A stretch of 64,000 bases of DNA. It comes from Benincasa hispida (Eukaryota; Streptophyta; Magnoliopsida; Cucurbitales; Cucurbitaceae). The notes under the pieces are model-generated. The model worked only from the letters and a program-made list of their open reading frames with translations, was not told the DNA's origin and did no database searches. Made by a program: the position numbers and the translations under genes. Of the stretch, positions 54,061-64,000 are shown piece after piece. Location: the NCBI RefSeq assembly GCF_009727055.1, contig NC_052350.1, positions 14,327,182 through 14,391,181 on the forward strand, read 5' to 3'. Position 1 is the stretch's first letter, and each line of letters begins with the position of its first letter.

Positions 54061-56400
54061 TACAGCTACAATAAGAACTCTTCCTTATATATGTATAAAG
54101 TAACTGACAAATTGTTTTCCATTTCAAGTGCTTGAGAATAAATCTAAGTTCGTAGTTGCAATATTTTCTAGATTGCTTGAAACTTTTGTGCTACTGGTGT
54201 ACGAAGTTCTCTCTTATGGGTATGTGTTGCTAGAACATTGATGATCTGCCTCTTCTGCGCTATTTTTTTCTATATAAGAGAGAGTGTCCAATGTCAGAAA
54301 ATTTGTAGGATATCAAATCTTTCGTGTACTCTTCTTTGGAAAGAAGGATGTATGATTTATTAGACAAAGTTACAATTTGGTCTAGTGCAGGTTAATGGCA
54401 TTTAAGAATTGAATTCGTAGTTATAACGATTGCTCTTATTTGTCCCTTTTTCCTTAATCAAAAAAGAAAAATTAAAGTCAATTTGATCACATAATTTGAA
54501 GGATTTTGATTTTGTTCTTATACTTTTATTTTAATAGACTGTTCTTGATGGGGTTAATAGATTGTGAACATAATTGCTAGTTTTTCATAGTGAGTCCATG
54601 TGGTTTTTAAATTGAGGTTCATGTCAAGCAAATGAGGCATGCAAAAAGGTATATAATAATCTGAATCATATGTTGGTTAAAGGTAAACTATGGAAAAATG
54701 GGAAGATGATGCTTAAAATATCCACCATTAATATGAAAAGAGAATATTAATGAAGTGCAAAAGCGAGCATTCTAATCAATATAAAGTACATGTTGGCGAA
54801 ATGTCTGTTATGTGTTGAACTTCATTAGTAAATAATCACACATTATTCTCTTTTTAATATTCGCTCAATTATAGCAAACTCTTAAACTTTATTCTTTATT
54901 TAAGAGTATTTTGTACTTTTAAAAGTCACGATATTGTTCATAATATCAAATAGAAATGAGACTTGGAATTGTATAATAATAACCTAAAATGATATAGTGA
55001 TTTAAATTTTCTTTTTAGGTCACTATCACACCATCATATCATATCTCAATTTTCGTCGAAAATTATAGAGAATTTGGAGAGAATTTCTATTCCAAAGATA
55101 TTATTAAAACATTCATTCGTTGAAGTTCATGAATAATAATACTACTTTTGATAGTATAAGGATATTTTCTAAACAAATGACAAAGTTGGAGGAAATTTTA
55201 ATATAATTTAAACTTTCGTTGATGCTATTTGAGATCCATATTTTCCCTACGGCGGTTCTTAAGAAACAAAGGGAAAAAAAAAACTCCATCTAGATTTTGT
55301 TTTATCATGCATAGTGTGGTTGGTTGGAGTTTTGTTTTGTTTGTTAAATCCTTTGTTATTATTTACCTCCGACCAAATTTTTATATGATTTCTTTTTATT
55401 TTGTTTTACACACAATTTTTTGTGTTGTTTGTTTAGAAGAGATAGTCCTCCTTATATCATGTTTTCAAAGATTGAAAATATGTCTTCGTCAATCATGTAC
55501 ATGTGTCTTCCATATTATGTTTTAGAAATTAATTTTGTGCATATATTTTTTATACATATTGTTTTAGATATCTTTAATAGATATATATTGATTCTGTTGC
55601 ATAATTGCTTTGTAGTTTGAAAGGATATTGAAATTATTGAACTATAAATATACACTATTTTCGTGCAGGTTCATCAAAATTTTAGTACCTATAACCACTT
55701 TGTTACAAATGTCTTAATTAATTGTTATGTTGGATTTGAATGGCTGGTAAAGAAATTAACTTTATTGGTTATAAGCACTTTAGTATGTGTTTTTTTCTCA
55801 AGAGACATATTCAGGAAGTTTCTTTTTCATAAAAGTTCCATATACTTGTATCTTACTATGGTTTTGTATTTTAAAACCTATTAGCCATTTTCCCTCTTTC
55901 TGCCATTTGGTTTTTTTTCCCTTAAATTTTTTAAAAAAATTAGTGGATTACAGAACAAAGCACGCTAAAGAACAAAACCAAGCATCTATTATTAAAAACA
56001 AAAATTGACACATATATGTTGGCATAAAGTCACTATTTGACATATCTGCAATGGATTATTATTTGATGTTTAGCACTAATTTTGTGTTCATACAATTATA
56101 TATATGAGAATAGTGATTTAAGTTATGAGTATTACATTATTTTTGGTTTTTTTGATTGACTTGTCTTTGCATGCTTTTACTATTATGCATAATGAGTATC
56201 AAGCATAACGTTTTCGTGACGTTTTAAGTTTTATGCGTGATGTATGTGATGTGTACGTAAATTATGTAGAATTACATAATACAATATCTCAAGTTTTAAG
56301 CAAAATGTTTACATGTTATTTTTAAGTTTCAAGCATGATGAATAATGTCTCAAGTTTATTTATTGGCATATTAATTTTATTTTGTGAGAACTTGTTCGGT
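54061..56400. other. Intergenic DNA, nothing recognised
   Basis: AT-rich with several small frames (for example 55229-55525, 55663-55884) made of hydrophobic residues encoded by T-rich DNA. None has a family motif or gene context. Confidence 0.5.
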
Positions 56401-56479
56401 AAGTTATTTACTTTGTTTCACGTATATTTGGTGATCTGTTTCACATAAATGTCATCAACAATACCAAATTATTCACCAC

Positions 56480-57285
56480 ATGTTGGTAGAAATCACGGAG
56501 AAATTTTATGAGAAATTTAAGTGTTGATTCAAATGATGGCAAGAAGATATTCTATTTTTCCTTACAACATGCAATACCTAGCAAGATTTGTGAAAGAAGA
56601 TGTTGTAATGTTTGAAGGAGAAGCCGACAAATGAAAATTGCTTGCATATACTTGAGGCATAGAAACATGTAAAATAGTTATGTATGAACTACATTTTGAA
56701 CGGGCTAGATAACATAATATATAATGTTTATAGTGGTGGATTTGGTGAAAATCTATGGCAATCATTAGAGAAAAATAATATATGTAAGACAGAAAATGCC
56801 ATAACAATGATATTTCTGGTTAGAAAATTTATGTTCCATAAAATGAATTGATTCCAAAACCATGATAAGACTTATCTAGTGTATGTGTCTCGCCGTTTGA
56901 AGGTCAATTATGTTTTGTATAGAATTTTATATACGAAAACATAGAAAATTCCTTGGAACTTATGGAAGAGTCGAAAACCTTTTGAAAGTTTTACATTATT
57001 ACAAGGGTATTTGGGAAAAGCGACTATTCTCAATTGATAATCCAAGAACATTTGATAACAATTTTAAAAAAGATTTGAATATGTTTGAGTAGGTTACAAA
57101 ATGTTTGTATAGTATTCCTAAAGTGTGAATACAACCTATACCTCTTTAGTAAATAATAATGTCTCAACGTACATGACAAAGACATAATACAATCAAAGAA
57201 CTACTTTCTAGTGAAATTATCATAATTGACTTTGTAAGGTCAAGCAAACCGACCTTTGAATAACTTAGTGAGCAGTGCGTTGATT
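56480..57285 (+). pseudogene. copia gag and RNase H remnants
   Basis: Near 56684-56770 the plus strand encodes CMNYILNGLDNIIYNVYSG and LWQSLEK, a copia gag segment (the usual form is L.GL...IYNVY and LW.SLE.KY). The preceding 150 bp reads as a decayed gag N-terminus. From 57196, IKELLSSEIIIIDFVRSSKP matches the C-terminal end of copia RNase H. Everything between is deleted. Many stops; no function expected. Confidence 0.65.
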
Positions 57286-57735
57286 TTTTTTCTTTTTATC
57301 CATCCTAAGGATGATAAGACAGTGCAAATATGGTTTTAGGGTAAGCATTGTGCTTTTAGTGATTTTTATAAGTTGTTGAATAATTATTTATAAAAAGAGC
57401 ATATACGATGTTCTTTATAGAAATCACCTATGTGGGTGTGAAGGGGCCACGTCTATGGAAATTTTTAAGGAAAATTCTCTAAAACACTCATGAGACTAGA
57501 TAGTGTTCAAGGCCGAAATGAACACAGTTATGAGAACATACTTTGTTATAATGAGAAACTATGTGACTTCAATTGTCTTAGTTTACTCTAGAACGACTAA
57601 TAGTTCAAGGCATCAAGTCTATTGATTAGCTAAGTAAATTCGATTGATATTCACTAGGGAAAGTTCAAAGTGTTTTCATTGGGAAATACCAAACATTTTC
57701 TTTTTTCTTTTATCTTATATTGTCAACTTACCATT
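57286..57735 (+). other. Region between copia RNase H and 3' LTR
   Basis: Non-coding sequence in the position where related copia elements carry a short 3' untranslated region. It contains nothing recognisable apart from that context. Confidence 0.4.
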
Positions 57736-58160
57736 TGTGGGGGGATTATCGGAATAAATGGTATTTGACCTTTTCCCGTAGAGTTGCATTGTTTCATGAA
57801 TGAACATTTCTTTCTATAATTAACCAACTTGAAGAAGGGATATGACTATTCAAATGGTCACGAATAGTCTATAAATATGTTTCTTCTTCAAATTGCATTA
57901 GAGACAACAACTTTTTCCATAAGCATTTTTCTCTCATAAAACTTTTCTCTCTTTTTATAAATTTGTGTAAGTTTGGTTTATTTCCACAAAGTGTAGTTTG
58001 TTGGATCTTGTGGACAAAGTGATATTTCCTTAGAAAAGTTAATTTGTTCTATCCTGGGAGGCAATTACTCATTAAACTCTAGTAAAATTATCTTAAGAAG
58101 ACAACGTGAAGTCATTGGACTCTGATTCCTTTTGGTATAACAGGTTCTGTATTTATTTAT
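57736..58160 (+). repeat. Probable 3' LTR of the copia relic
   Basis: A G-rich polypurine tract (TGTGGGGGGATTA, 57736-57748) is followed by GGAATAAATGG. Further in are GTCTATAAATATG (TATA box, about 57870-57880) and a TCTCTC-rich transcribed part. The right end is uncertain. No partner LTR was found upstream. Confidence 0.5.
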
Positions 58161-59502
58161 TTATTTAATGATATTATTCATATAACAGATTTTAAATAAC
58201 ACTTCTTCATCGTCTAAAATCATTCCAGACACTCAGCTTGGTCGCAAGATACATTGCATTGACTTTGATCCAAAACGTTCGTTAAGAATGAATTTTCTTG
58301 CCTCAATTACGTTTAGAGGTAGATTCCTCAATCCGATGATAGGGGAACATAGTTGATAGAGAAAGGTTTTAAACTTAACCTAAACGGTTTTTTTTTTTTA
58401 ATCCTTTTATGTTTTACTTTTCATGAATATGAAACTTTAGATTAAATTTGAATTTAGTTTGTGCATTTTATTATAAAAAATATATAATCAATAGCAACAT
58501 TTCAACTATATATATATATATACCACAAATTGTCATATAGTAGGATTGATTTTTGTATTCACCCCTAATGTAAGTAATTAGTCAAACACGTTTTTAAATT
58601 ATGTTGCTTTTTTAGGTATTTATTCATCTTCTCTCTTGATTAAAAAAAAAAAAAATCAATTGACGTGTGGTTGATGTTGTTGGTTTAAATTATTTCTATT
58701 GGTACTATCACATTTTCATGGTTCGACTTGAGGAATGAATCTAATATTTTTAATATTTTTGTAAAAAAATCATGAAACATAAAAATAAACAACAAAATAC
58801 TAACAAATAGTTTAACTTTAAAATGCGTAAAAAAATTATGTTTTTATAAATTTTTAGAAATATCCAATGATATTGACATTATGTAAACTTGAGATCTTGA
58901 CACTTCCATCGAAATTAGTATTTTTAACATGAGATAGCTAATGCATAAATTTAGCAAAAGCAAGAGTAGAAAATGAAGGAGAAAATAATGCTTGTGGAAG
59001 ATTTGATTGGATTCTTGTGTAATATATTAAAAGGAATGATTTGGTGTAGTATAGGTTACACCTAATCATCATCCTCTTTCCTCTTTACTAAATGAATAAA
59101 AAATAAAAAATAATTTTTGAACATATTAAATTGTCACGTGACACAGCTTGGAATGATAGAAGATGGATACTCCCGATTGCACTCAAGTTTTTTTCATATA
59201 TTAATTTAATGAACAAAGAAAAAAACTACTTGAGTGACTTCAATTAGAAGAAAAAAATCGAGCCAGGCTACCTAAACAACATTGGACTATAAAATTCATT
59301 AAGAACATATGAGATTAATTAACTTAGCAATAGAAATAATGATGTTTTACATAAATAAGATAAGTTTATGCCAATTCTTTAATATAAGAATATCATATTA
59401 GAAAAGGGATAAAGAAATCATCCTGTCAAAATTTCACATCGGTATTAAAAGGGAAGAAAAAACTTAAAAGTGCAAGCAAGACGTGGGAAATTTTATCTTT
59501 TA
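58161..59502. other. Intergenic DNA, no gene seen
   Basis: AT-rich with a TA repeat near 58508-58522 and an A run near 58642. A short TTTATTTATTTATTTAATG stretch lies near 58152. No motif or element end was identified. Confidence 0.5.
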
Positions 59503-59826
59503 GGAGGCGTTTGGGCAAAAACTATCATAATACTATGATAATCACTTTTTGTTACAGTAAATTATTATTTCAGAACTCCCTTAGTTTCCGTCAACATTAT
59601 TTCAAAACTCTCATTTGTTACAGTATTTACTATTTGTTACAAACTTTAATATTTTATATTCACCATTTTTTTATTCTTTGCTATAGTATTTATTATTTCC
59701 TTCTCAAACTAAAACAATTTACACCTCAAACTCATACTATTATAACCTAAACTAAAATAATCTACACCTAGACACAAGTTATTATAATCCAACTATAATA
59801 ACCATTTATTTGCCTTAAATGCCCTC
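59503..59826. mobile_element. MITE, hAT-like ends
   Basis: The left end reads GGAGGCGTTTGGGCAAAAAC and the right end, inverted, GAGGGCATTTAAGGCAAATA: imperfect terminal inverted repeats on a 324-bp non-coding unit. Inner words (TTACAGTA, TATAGTATTTA, AACTAAAA.AATTTACACCT) repeat in the manner of this MITE type. The frame at 59511-59750 is chance. A target duplication could not be fixed. Confidence 0.7.
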
Positions 59827-60610
59827 TAATATTAAACTTGATCTTTGACACATCAAAATAATTGTTATTAAATATTTATAAACTTAACACAAACTTTGAC
59901 TAGTTTGATAGATTAAACACAAATTGTGATTTTAAAGGTGGATGATTCAATCTCCCATACCAATTATTGAACTTAAAAAAGAGAAAAAGAAAACACTCAT
60001 TCATTATGGGTACAATAAAGGTTGGACTCTTTTTTTCTTCAGATAGCCAAATTCACGTTGCGTTAATATCAAATAACCCAAATTTTGAAAACAATGAATA
60101 CTAACTTTTTGCTTATGTCACATACCACTTAGATTACATTGACTTCTTCTGTCCCTCTCACTCGCTCCTTTCTCAGATCCTCGCACTCACAATAAACGGT
60201 TGGAGGGTGGCTAGAAACACAAATGGTTTGTCAAGGTGGGTGATGAACGGTCGATTGATGATTTGAAGTACGAACATGAGTATCCGTCAAAGCAAGTGAT
60301 AAGACAATGGCCATAAACGCAAGCGAGAGAGGGAAGGAGGAAGGCAACACAAGTCTGAAGAAAAGAAAGAATTACAAGTATGAGGAGAGAGAAAGTAGCG
60401 AAGACAATCTAAGTGGCATTAGACATGTGACTCAAACAAAAAATTAGTATTTATTCTTATCAAAATTCGAGTAATTCGACATTAAAGCAACACATACTAG
60501 GACCATTGTAATTTCTTTTCTTTTTTTTTTTTTTTCAAGCCACCTGTTTTCTTTCATGGAGTACTAAAAAAACCTATAAAAAAATGTTATATTTCAGATG
60601 TGTAAACTTG
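59827..60610. other. Intergenic DNA upstream of the 60.8-kb gene
   Basis: 60150-60420 is less AT-rich and contains purine-rich GAGAGAGGGAAGGAGG-type sequence without a supported frame. A T run lies at about 60520-60535. The gene-proximal promoter begins after 60600. Confidence 0.5.
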
Positions 60611-60614
60611 ATGC

Positions 60615-60636
60615 TGACGTGGCACATTTTGATTGG
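60615..60636 (-). promoter_or_regulatory. ER-stress-response element with UPRE-like overlap
   Basis: CGTGG (60618-60622), nine bases, then ATTGG (60632-60636). On the minus strand this is exactly CCAAT-N9-CCACG, the ERSE bound by NF-Y together with ATF6-type or, in plants, bZIP28-type factors. The same place contains TGACGTGGCA (60615-60624), a UPRE/G-box-like bZIP site. It lies about 190-215 bp upstream of the ATG of the next gene. What is seen is the exact motif; that it works is inference. Confidence 0.7.
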
Positions 60637-60827
60637 CAAAGACACGAATGTTGCACAATAAAGTTATTTGCCCATTCTCCCCCCACCGTTAGTTTCTTCC
60701 CTAAGGCATTCGATTGTCAATTCAATTTTGAGTTAATATATATATATATTTTTTTTGTTACTTGAATGGAAAAGAGTGTGTGCTAATTGCTATACAAGAA
60801 TTTGGAATTTGATTTGATTTACTTCCA

Positions 60828-63800
60828 ATGGCGGAAGGACCGGAAGCGATCCCTTCAAGCTCTCAATCATCTTCTTCTCTGAAATGGCAGAGCGACAATC
60901 TTGAACAAACCCAGGTGAAGGCTTTTTCCAATTTTCATTTTTCTATTTTCGTTGATTTTATGCGAATTCGTTTCATTTCAGACTCGGGAATGTCAATTTC
61001 CGGCGAATTTCCATTTTCTGGCTCTGTTTTATGGAGGTTTCTTCTTAATGTTCTTCCTTAGGGTTTGCTTGCCTTTTTAATTGACCTACTATGTATGTGG
61101 ATTTATTTATTGAGACCTCTGTTTGATTAGGTTTTGAATTGAATGTGGGAAGCATGTAAAATTTTAGCCAACTTAAACATTTGCAATTTGCTCTAGAAAT
61201 TGATTGTAATTTAGAGGGAAAGGCTTGTAAGAGTATGAATTACATGAATTTGGGAATGAACAAATCCCTTCACAATGGGCTGTTGGAGGCATTTCAGGTC
61301 AGAGTGGCTCTTGTATGATGGTGTGTATTGCGCGCTTTCAATGTTGGTTATAAGATGAGTTTGGTGAGTCTTGTGGAAATTCTTTGAAGGTTTGGACCGA
61401 ATTGAGTTATCGATCTTTTATGATAGTGTATTGATCTTCTATTTCAGGTCAGAGTGGCTCTTGTATGGTAGTGTGTATTGCGCGCCTTCAATGTTGGTTA
61501 TAAGATGAGTTTGGCGAGTCTTGTGGAAATTCTTTGAAGGTTTGGACCAAATTGAGTTATCGATATTTTAAGGTCCATCCCTGTTCTAAGTTTACTCTTA
61601 AGGAAGAGTTGTTTAGCAATGTTCTGAAATCATCAAGACAGTTCGACGTTTGCACATGAATGAATTGAATTTGGCGTTGAGTTGTTTCATGATGGTGATA
61701 GAGTGTTTCCTCGGTAGAATGCTGGTTTTTGGCGAAGTTATTTCAATTTGCGGGAGATAAATCCTCATGCCTTCTATTTTCTTTATAGAGAATCTACTTG
61801 ACCAACTTACACAATTGTTTCTTTTGGATAAAAATGTTTCTAAATACTTATCACAGCATCATGAGATATATCTTTTTGCCTTCAATTTTCTTTACGGAGG
61901 ATCTACCCGACCAACTAACACAGTTGTTTTGGATATATTGCTGCTAATTCTAAATATTGAACCAAACATCATGAAGCTCAACCTCTATTAGTAGGGACTT
62001 ATTGTTCAGTTTGTTGCAGCCATTAGTTCAAGCAAGAACTTTGCTTGGGTACCAATTGATGTTGAATTAGGAAGAAAATAACTATTATGGGAGAACTTAG
62101 TAATTTGTCAAAAAATGATTGATACATCAGCAAATTAATTCAGTATACGGAAGGCCTATCTAACATAAAGGCATAACCTGTAAACTCTAGTGCGACTAAC
62201 AGAATGAGTTTGAGAACGAAGTTTAAGTACTTGTGGTTCCATTGAAACTTCCTTACATTGGCTTGTCACTTGTGACATGGTGCTATTTAAAATTTTAACG
62301 TATCTGATCAAAAAGTGTTTGCTTGATTTGTTCTAGCAATCTGAACTAGAAGAGAGTGCTCGTGCTAATGTTCATTTTTGTTTTTGATTAATGCTTTTTA
62401 CTTGGAGAGACACTATTCTATTTTAATTCTTTTCTTGATTTCAGGTTCCTAAACTTTCCAGTTTTCCCACTTTTCCAAATGGTAATGTGCAAATGATCCC
62501 AATCATGTATCCTGCACTTTTTCCTGGATCAGCTGCTTTGGAAAATCAAAATCGTGGAGCTGGTATTTATGCAGTTCCTTCTTTTCCATCAATGGGGGGA
62601 CCTATTATTGGAATGACGACTAATAATCTTATTCCTCTGACTTACAGCATACCCACGTCAGTATCTCTATCATTATTCTATAAAATGAATTGAAAAATGT
62701 AATTTATAGAATGGCATTTTGATGTTCATCATAGATTCGAGAATGTCATTTTGAGGTTTCAATAGGGATTTGATTGAGTGATGTTTTCCATATAAATTTC
62801 GTGTGTCCCATACAAGCTGCTCTTATGATGATCTTGAGACTCAACAACTATTACTGAAGACGTTTTTTCATATTTTGAAATGAAGTCCAGGAACAACACA
62901 TCATATATCATTTTGAATGTCAACCTCCCATCTCTTTTCACCAACAACAATGCATAACGAGCTGAGACTTGTTGACTTCTTTCATTTGTAGTTTTCAAGT
63001 AGTTGGTTATCAGCGGTGATGATTTATTTACTTAGAAATGGAGATTTTGTTCGAGTGTGTTCACAAATATCTTTTATGTAACTGTAGTAGATCTGATACC
63101 AGTAATAGAACAAATCCTGAGGGTGGCACAACAGTTGAAGAGAATGGGCGAGTAGAAGGACAACAACAGCAACAGCAGCAGCAACCAGCACCCCAAAGAC
63201 AAGTTGTTGTCAGAAGATTTCAAATTGCAATACAGATTGATTTGTTGCTCATATTGAAGCTCGCTGCTGTTATTTTTCTTGTTCATCAAGATGGTTCGAG
63301 ACAAAGGCTTATTGTTCTGGTGATTTGTGCTTCACTAGTCTATCTGTAAGCATTCACATCCTTTAACTATTACTAGTTCCTTTTTTATTTGTGGGTTCGG
63401 TTCCCATTTCCCACAAATAGAATAGAGAAAAACTATTACTAGTTCCTTATTTGCATGGATCTAGTTATAGGTGTAGCTATTACGAACCGTCCATAAGTAT
63501 TCTGTAAACTTTCTGATAAAACATCACATCACATGTCTGACCATTTGCTTCTACCCTTTTATACGATGGCTTTCAAATTATTAGTTCCTTATTTGCATGG
63601 ATGATGGATCTAGTTATAGGTGCAGCGATTACTAATAGTTCATAAGTATTATGTAAACTTTTTGATAAACATGACATAAAATGCCTGATCATTTGCTTCT
63701 ACCCTTCTATAGCTTTCGATATGACTTGATGGAAGTGTTTATGAATCTTGTTCTAAAATTATATGCTCTTTTCCCAATTGACATTTCATTTCTTTATATT

Positions 63801-64000
63801 AGTGAAGTTACGTATCTAGCTGATCCTCTCTTGGATATGTCACAGATATCAAACTGGGGCACTAACACCATTGATACGATGGCTTTCACAAGGCATGCAA
63901 AGGGCAGCTGCACCTCCCCATCCCCCAAGACCTGGAGTTAGAGCAGAGAACGCTCCGGTAGCTCCTCCAGTTGCAAGGCAAGAAGCTCAGAACGCTGCTT
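60828..64000 (+). CDS. Two-helix membrane protein, HERP-like, partial
   Basis: Four exons fit one continuous frame: 60828-60914, 62445-62656, 63088-63345, and 63846 to the window end (introns in phase 0, 2 and 2, all GT-AG). Residues 1-29 are Ser/Gln-rich; 30-100 are rich in Pro, Phe and Met (FPGSAALENQN, PSFPSMGGPIIGM). A Gln run of eight lies at 125-132. A helix pair follows: IDLLLILKLAAVIFLV (about 150-165), the short loop HQDGSRQR, and LIVLVICASLVYLYQTGAL (about 174-192). A Pro/Ala-rich tail starts near 207. The tight hairpin with SR in the loop and YL.Q.G after helix 2 resembles the C-terminal membrane part of HERP/HERPUD proteins of the ER; the ubiquitin-like domain of animal HERP is absent. 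I infer an ER-membrane protein, possibly linked to ER-associated degradation. The C-terminus lies outside the window. Confidence 0.85.
61291..61571 (+). repeat. 150-bp tandem duplication in intron 1
   Basis: ATTTCAGGTCAGAGTGGCTC at 61291 starts a unit repeated from 61441 with about 95% identity to 61571. Both copies begin with an acceptor-like TTTCAG followed by GTCAGAGTGG. Recent local duplication in the HERP-like gene. Confidence 0.9.
61768..61929 (+). repeat. Imperfect 109-bp tandem duplication in intron 1
   Basis: TGCCTTCTATTTTCTTTATAG at 61768-61820 and its near-copy at 61877-61929 (both ending CAACT..ACACA.TTGTTT) show an older duplication. The hydrophobic frame at 61767-61991 arises from it and is not an exon. 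Confidence 0.8.
63436..63715 (+). repeat. About 145-bp tandem duplication in intron 3
   Basis: CTAGTTCCTTATTTGCATGG to CATTTGCTTCTACCC occurs twice (about 63436-63558 and 63583-63704), with an extra GATGGATG in the second copy. Between the copies lies ATACGATGGCTTTCA (63562-63576), identical to part of exon 4 (63876-63890). Confidence 0.85.

Noticed and set aside
55229..56008. Cluster of hydrophobic plus-strand frames as a membrane-protein gene
   Set aside because: T-rich DNA gives Phe/Leu/Ile-rich frames by chance. The frames overlap in different phases, with no splice-consistent joining and no motif.
62759..63304. Minus-strand frames at 62759-62998 and 63074-63304
   Set aside because: The first lies in intron 2, the second is the complement of exon 3 including the Gln run (read as Leu).

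Overview
The window is nuclear DNA from a flowering plant. It is AT-rich, its two real genes have GT-AG introns and plant-type organisation, and about two thirds of it is nested LTR-retrotransposon debris. From remembered similarity, the copia gag, the gypsy gag fragment, the F-box relic and the membrane-protein gene look like cucurbit sequences (cucumber, melon or gourd type). That assignment is inference and was not searched. Nothing bacterial or viral is present. There is one 10-base assembly gap at 8472-8481.

Layout. 1-2.5 kb: AT-rich DNA with a direct duplication and a small hairpin. 2.5-7.4 kb: an LTR-like unit and a gutted Ty1/copia element whose gag is split by a solo LTR. 7.4-10.5 kb: a GGGTT/AACCC-type repeat (with the gap) split by a second solo LTR. 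10.7-11.7 kb: two inverted-repeat DNA elements. 13.4-13.9 kb: a broken F-box gene. 14.5-18 kb: a possible TIR element containing an LTR-like block with a 33-bp minisatellite. 19.2-28.6 kb: a head-to-head pair of a long-LTR copia family (LTR about 1.8-2.1 kb), one LTR carrying a further solo LTR. 28.6-29.5 kb: gypsy gag-pol relic. 29.5-33.3 kb: 3' LTR (itself interrupted) plus RNase H of a minus-strand copia. 33.3-39.1 kb: decayed Ty3/gypsy chromovirus-type element (RT, RNase H, integrase, chromodomain-like end, 3' LTR) split by a solo LTR in its RT. 39.1-48.1 kb: second head-to-head pair of the long-LTR family, the minus-strand partner retaining leader, gag and protease region. 48.1-50 kb: another minus-strand copia with a 0.76-kb LTR. 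50.2 kb: a U6 snRNA relic. 51.2-53.6 kb: a two-exon gene for a 181-residue protein of unknown function. 56.4-58.2 kb: copia relic. 59.5 kb: a MITE. 60.8-64 kb: the first four exons of a gene for a two-helix membrane protein, running off the window.

Main points. (1) The last gene has an exact ER-stress-response element (CCAAT-N9-CCACG, minus strand) about 190 bp upstream of its ATG, and its C-terminal two-helix hairpin resembles HERP/HERPUD proteins. Both point to an ER-stress role. (2) In the long-LTR copia family, four separate leaders carry an array of short repeated words at the same place, about 290-320 nt downstream of the tRNA-Met primer-binding site. The words differ between copies (GCAACG/AACGTT, TACTCGATG, CGATCGTTTAG, 27-bp CGATCG units), while homologous leader sequence lies around the slot. 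A second slot, about 350 nt from the LTR 3' end, carries CGATCG arrays in a subset of LTRs. I know of no description of such position-fixed, content-swapping arrays. (3) Four solo LTRs have clear 5-bp target-site duplications, giving a readable nesting history.
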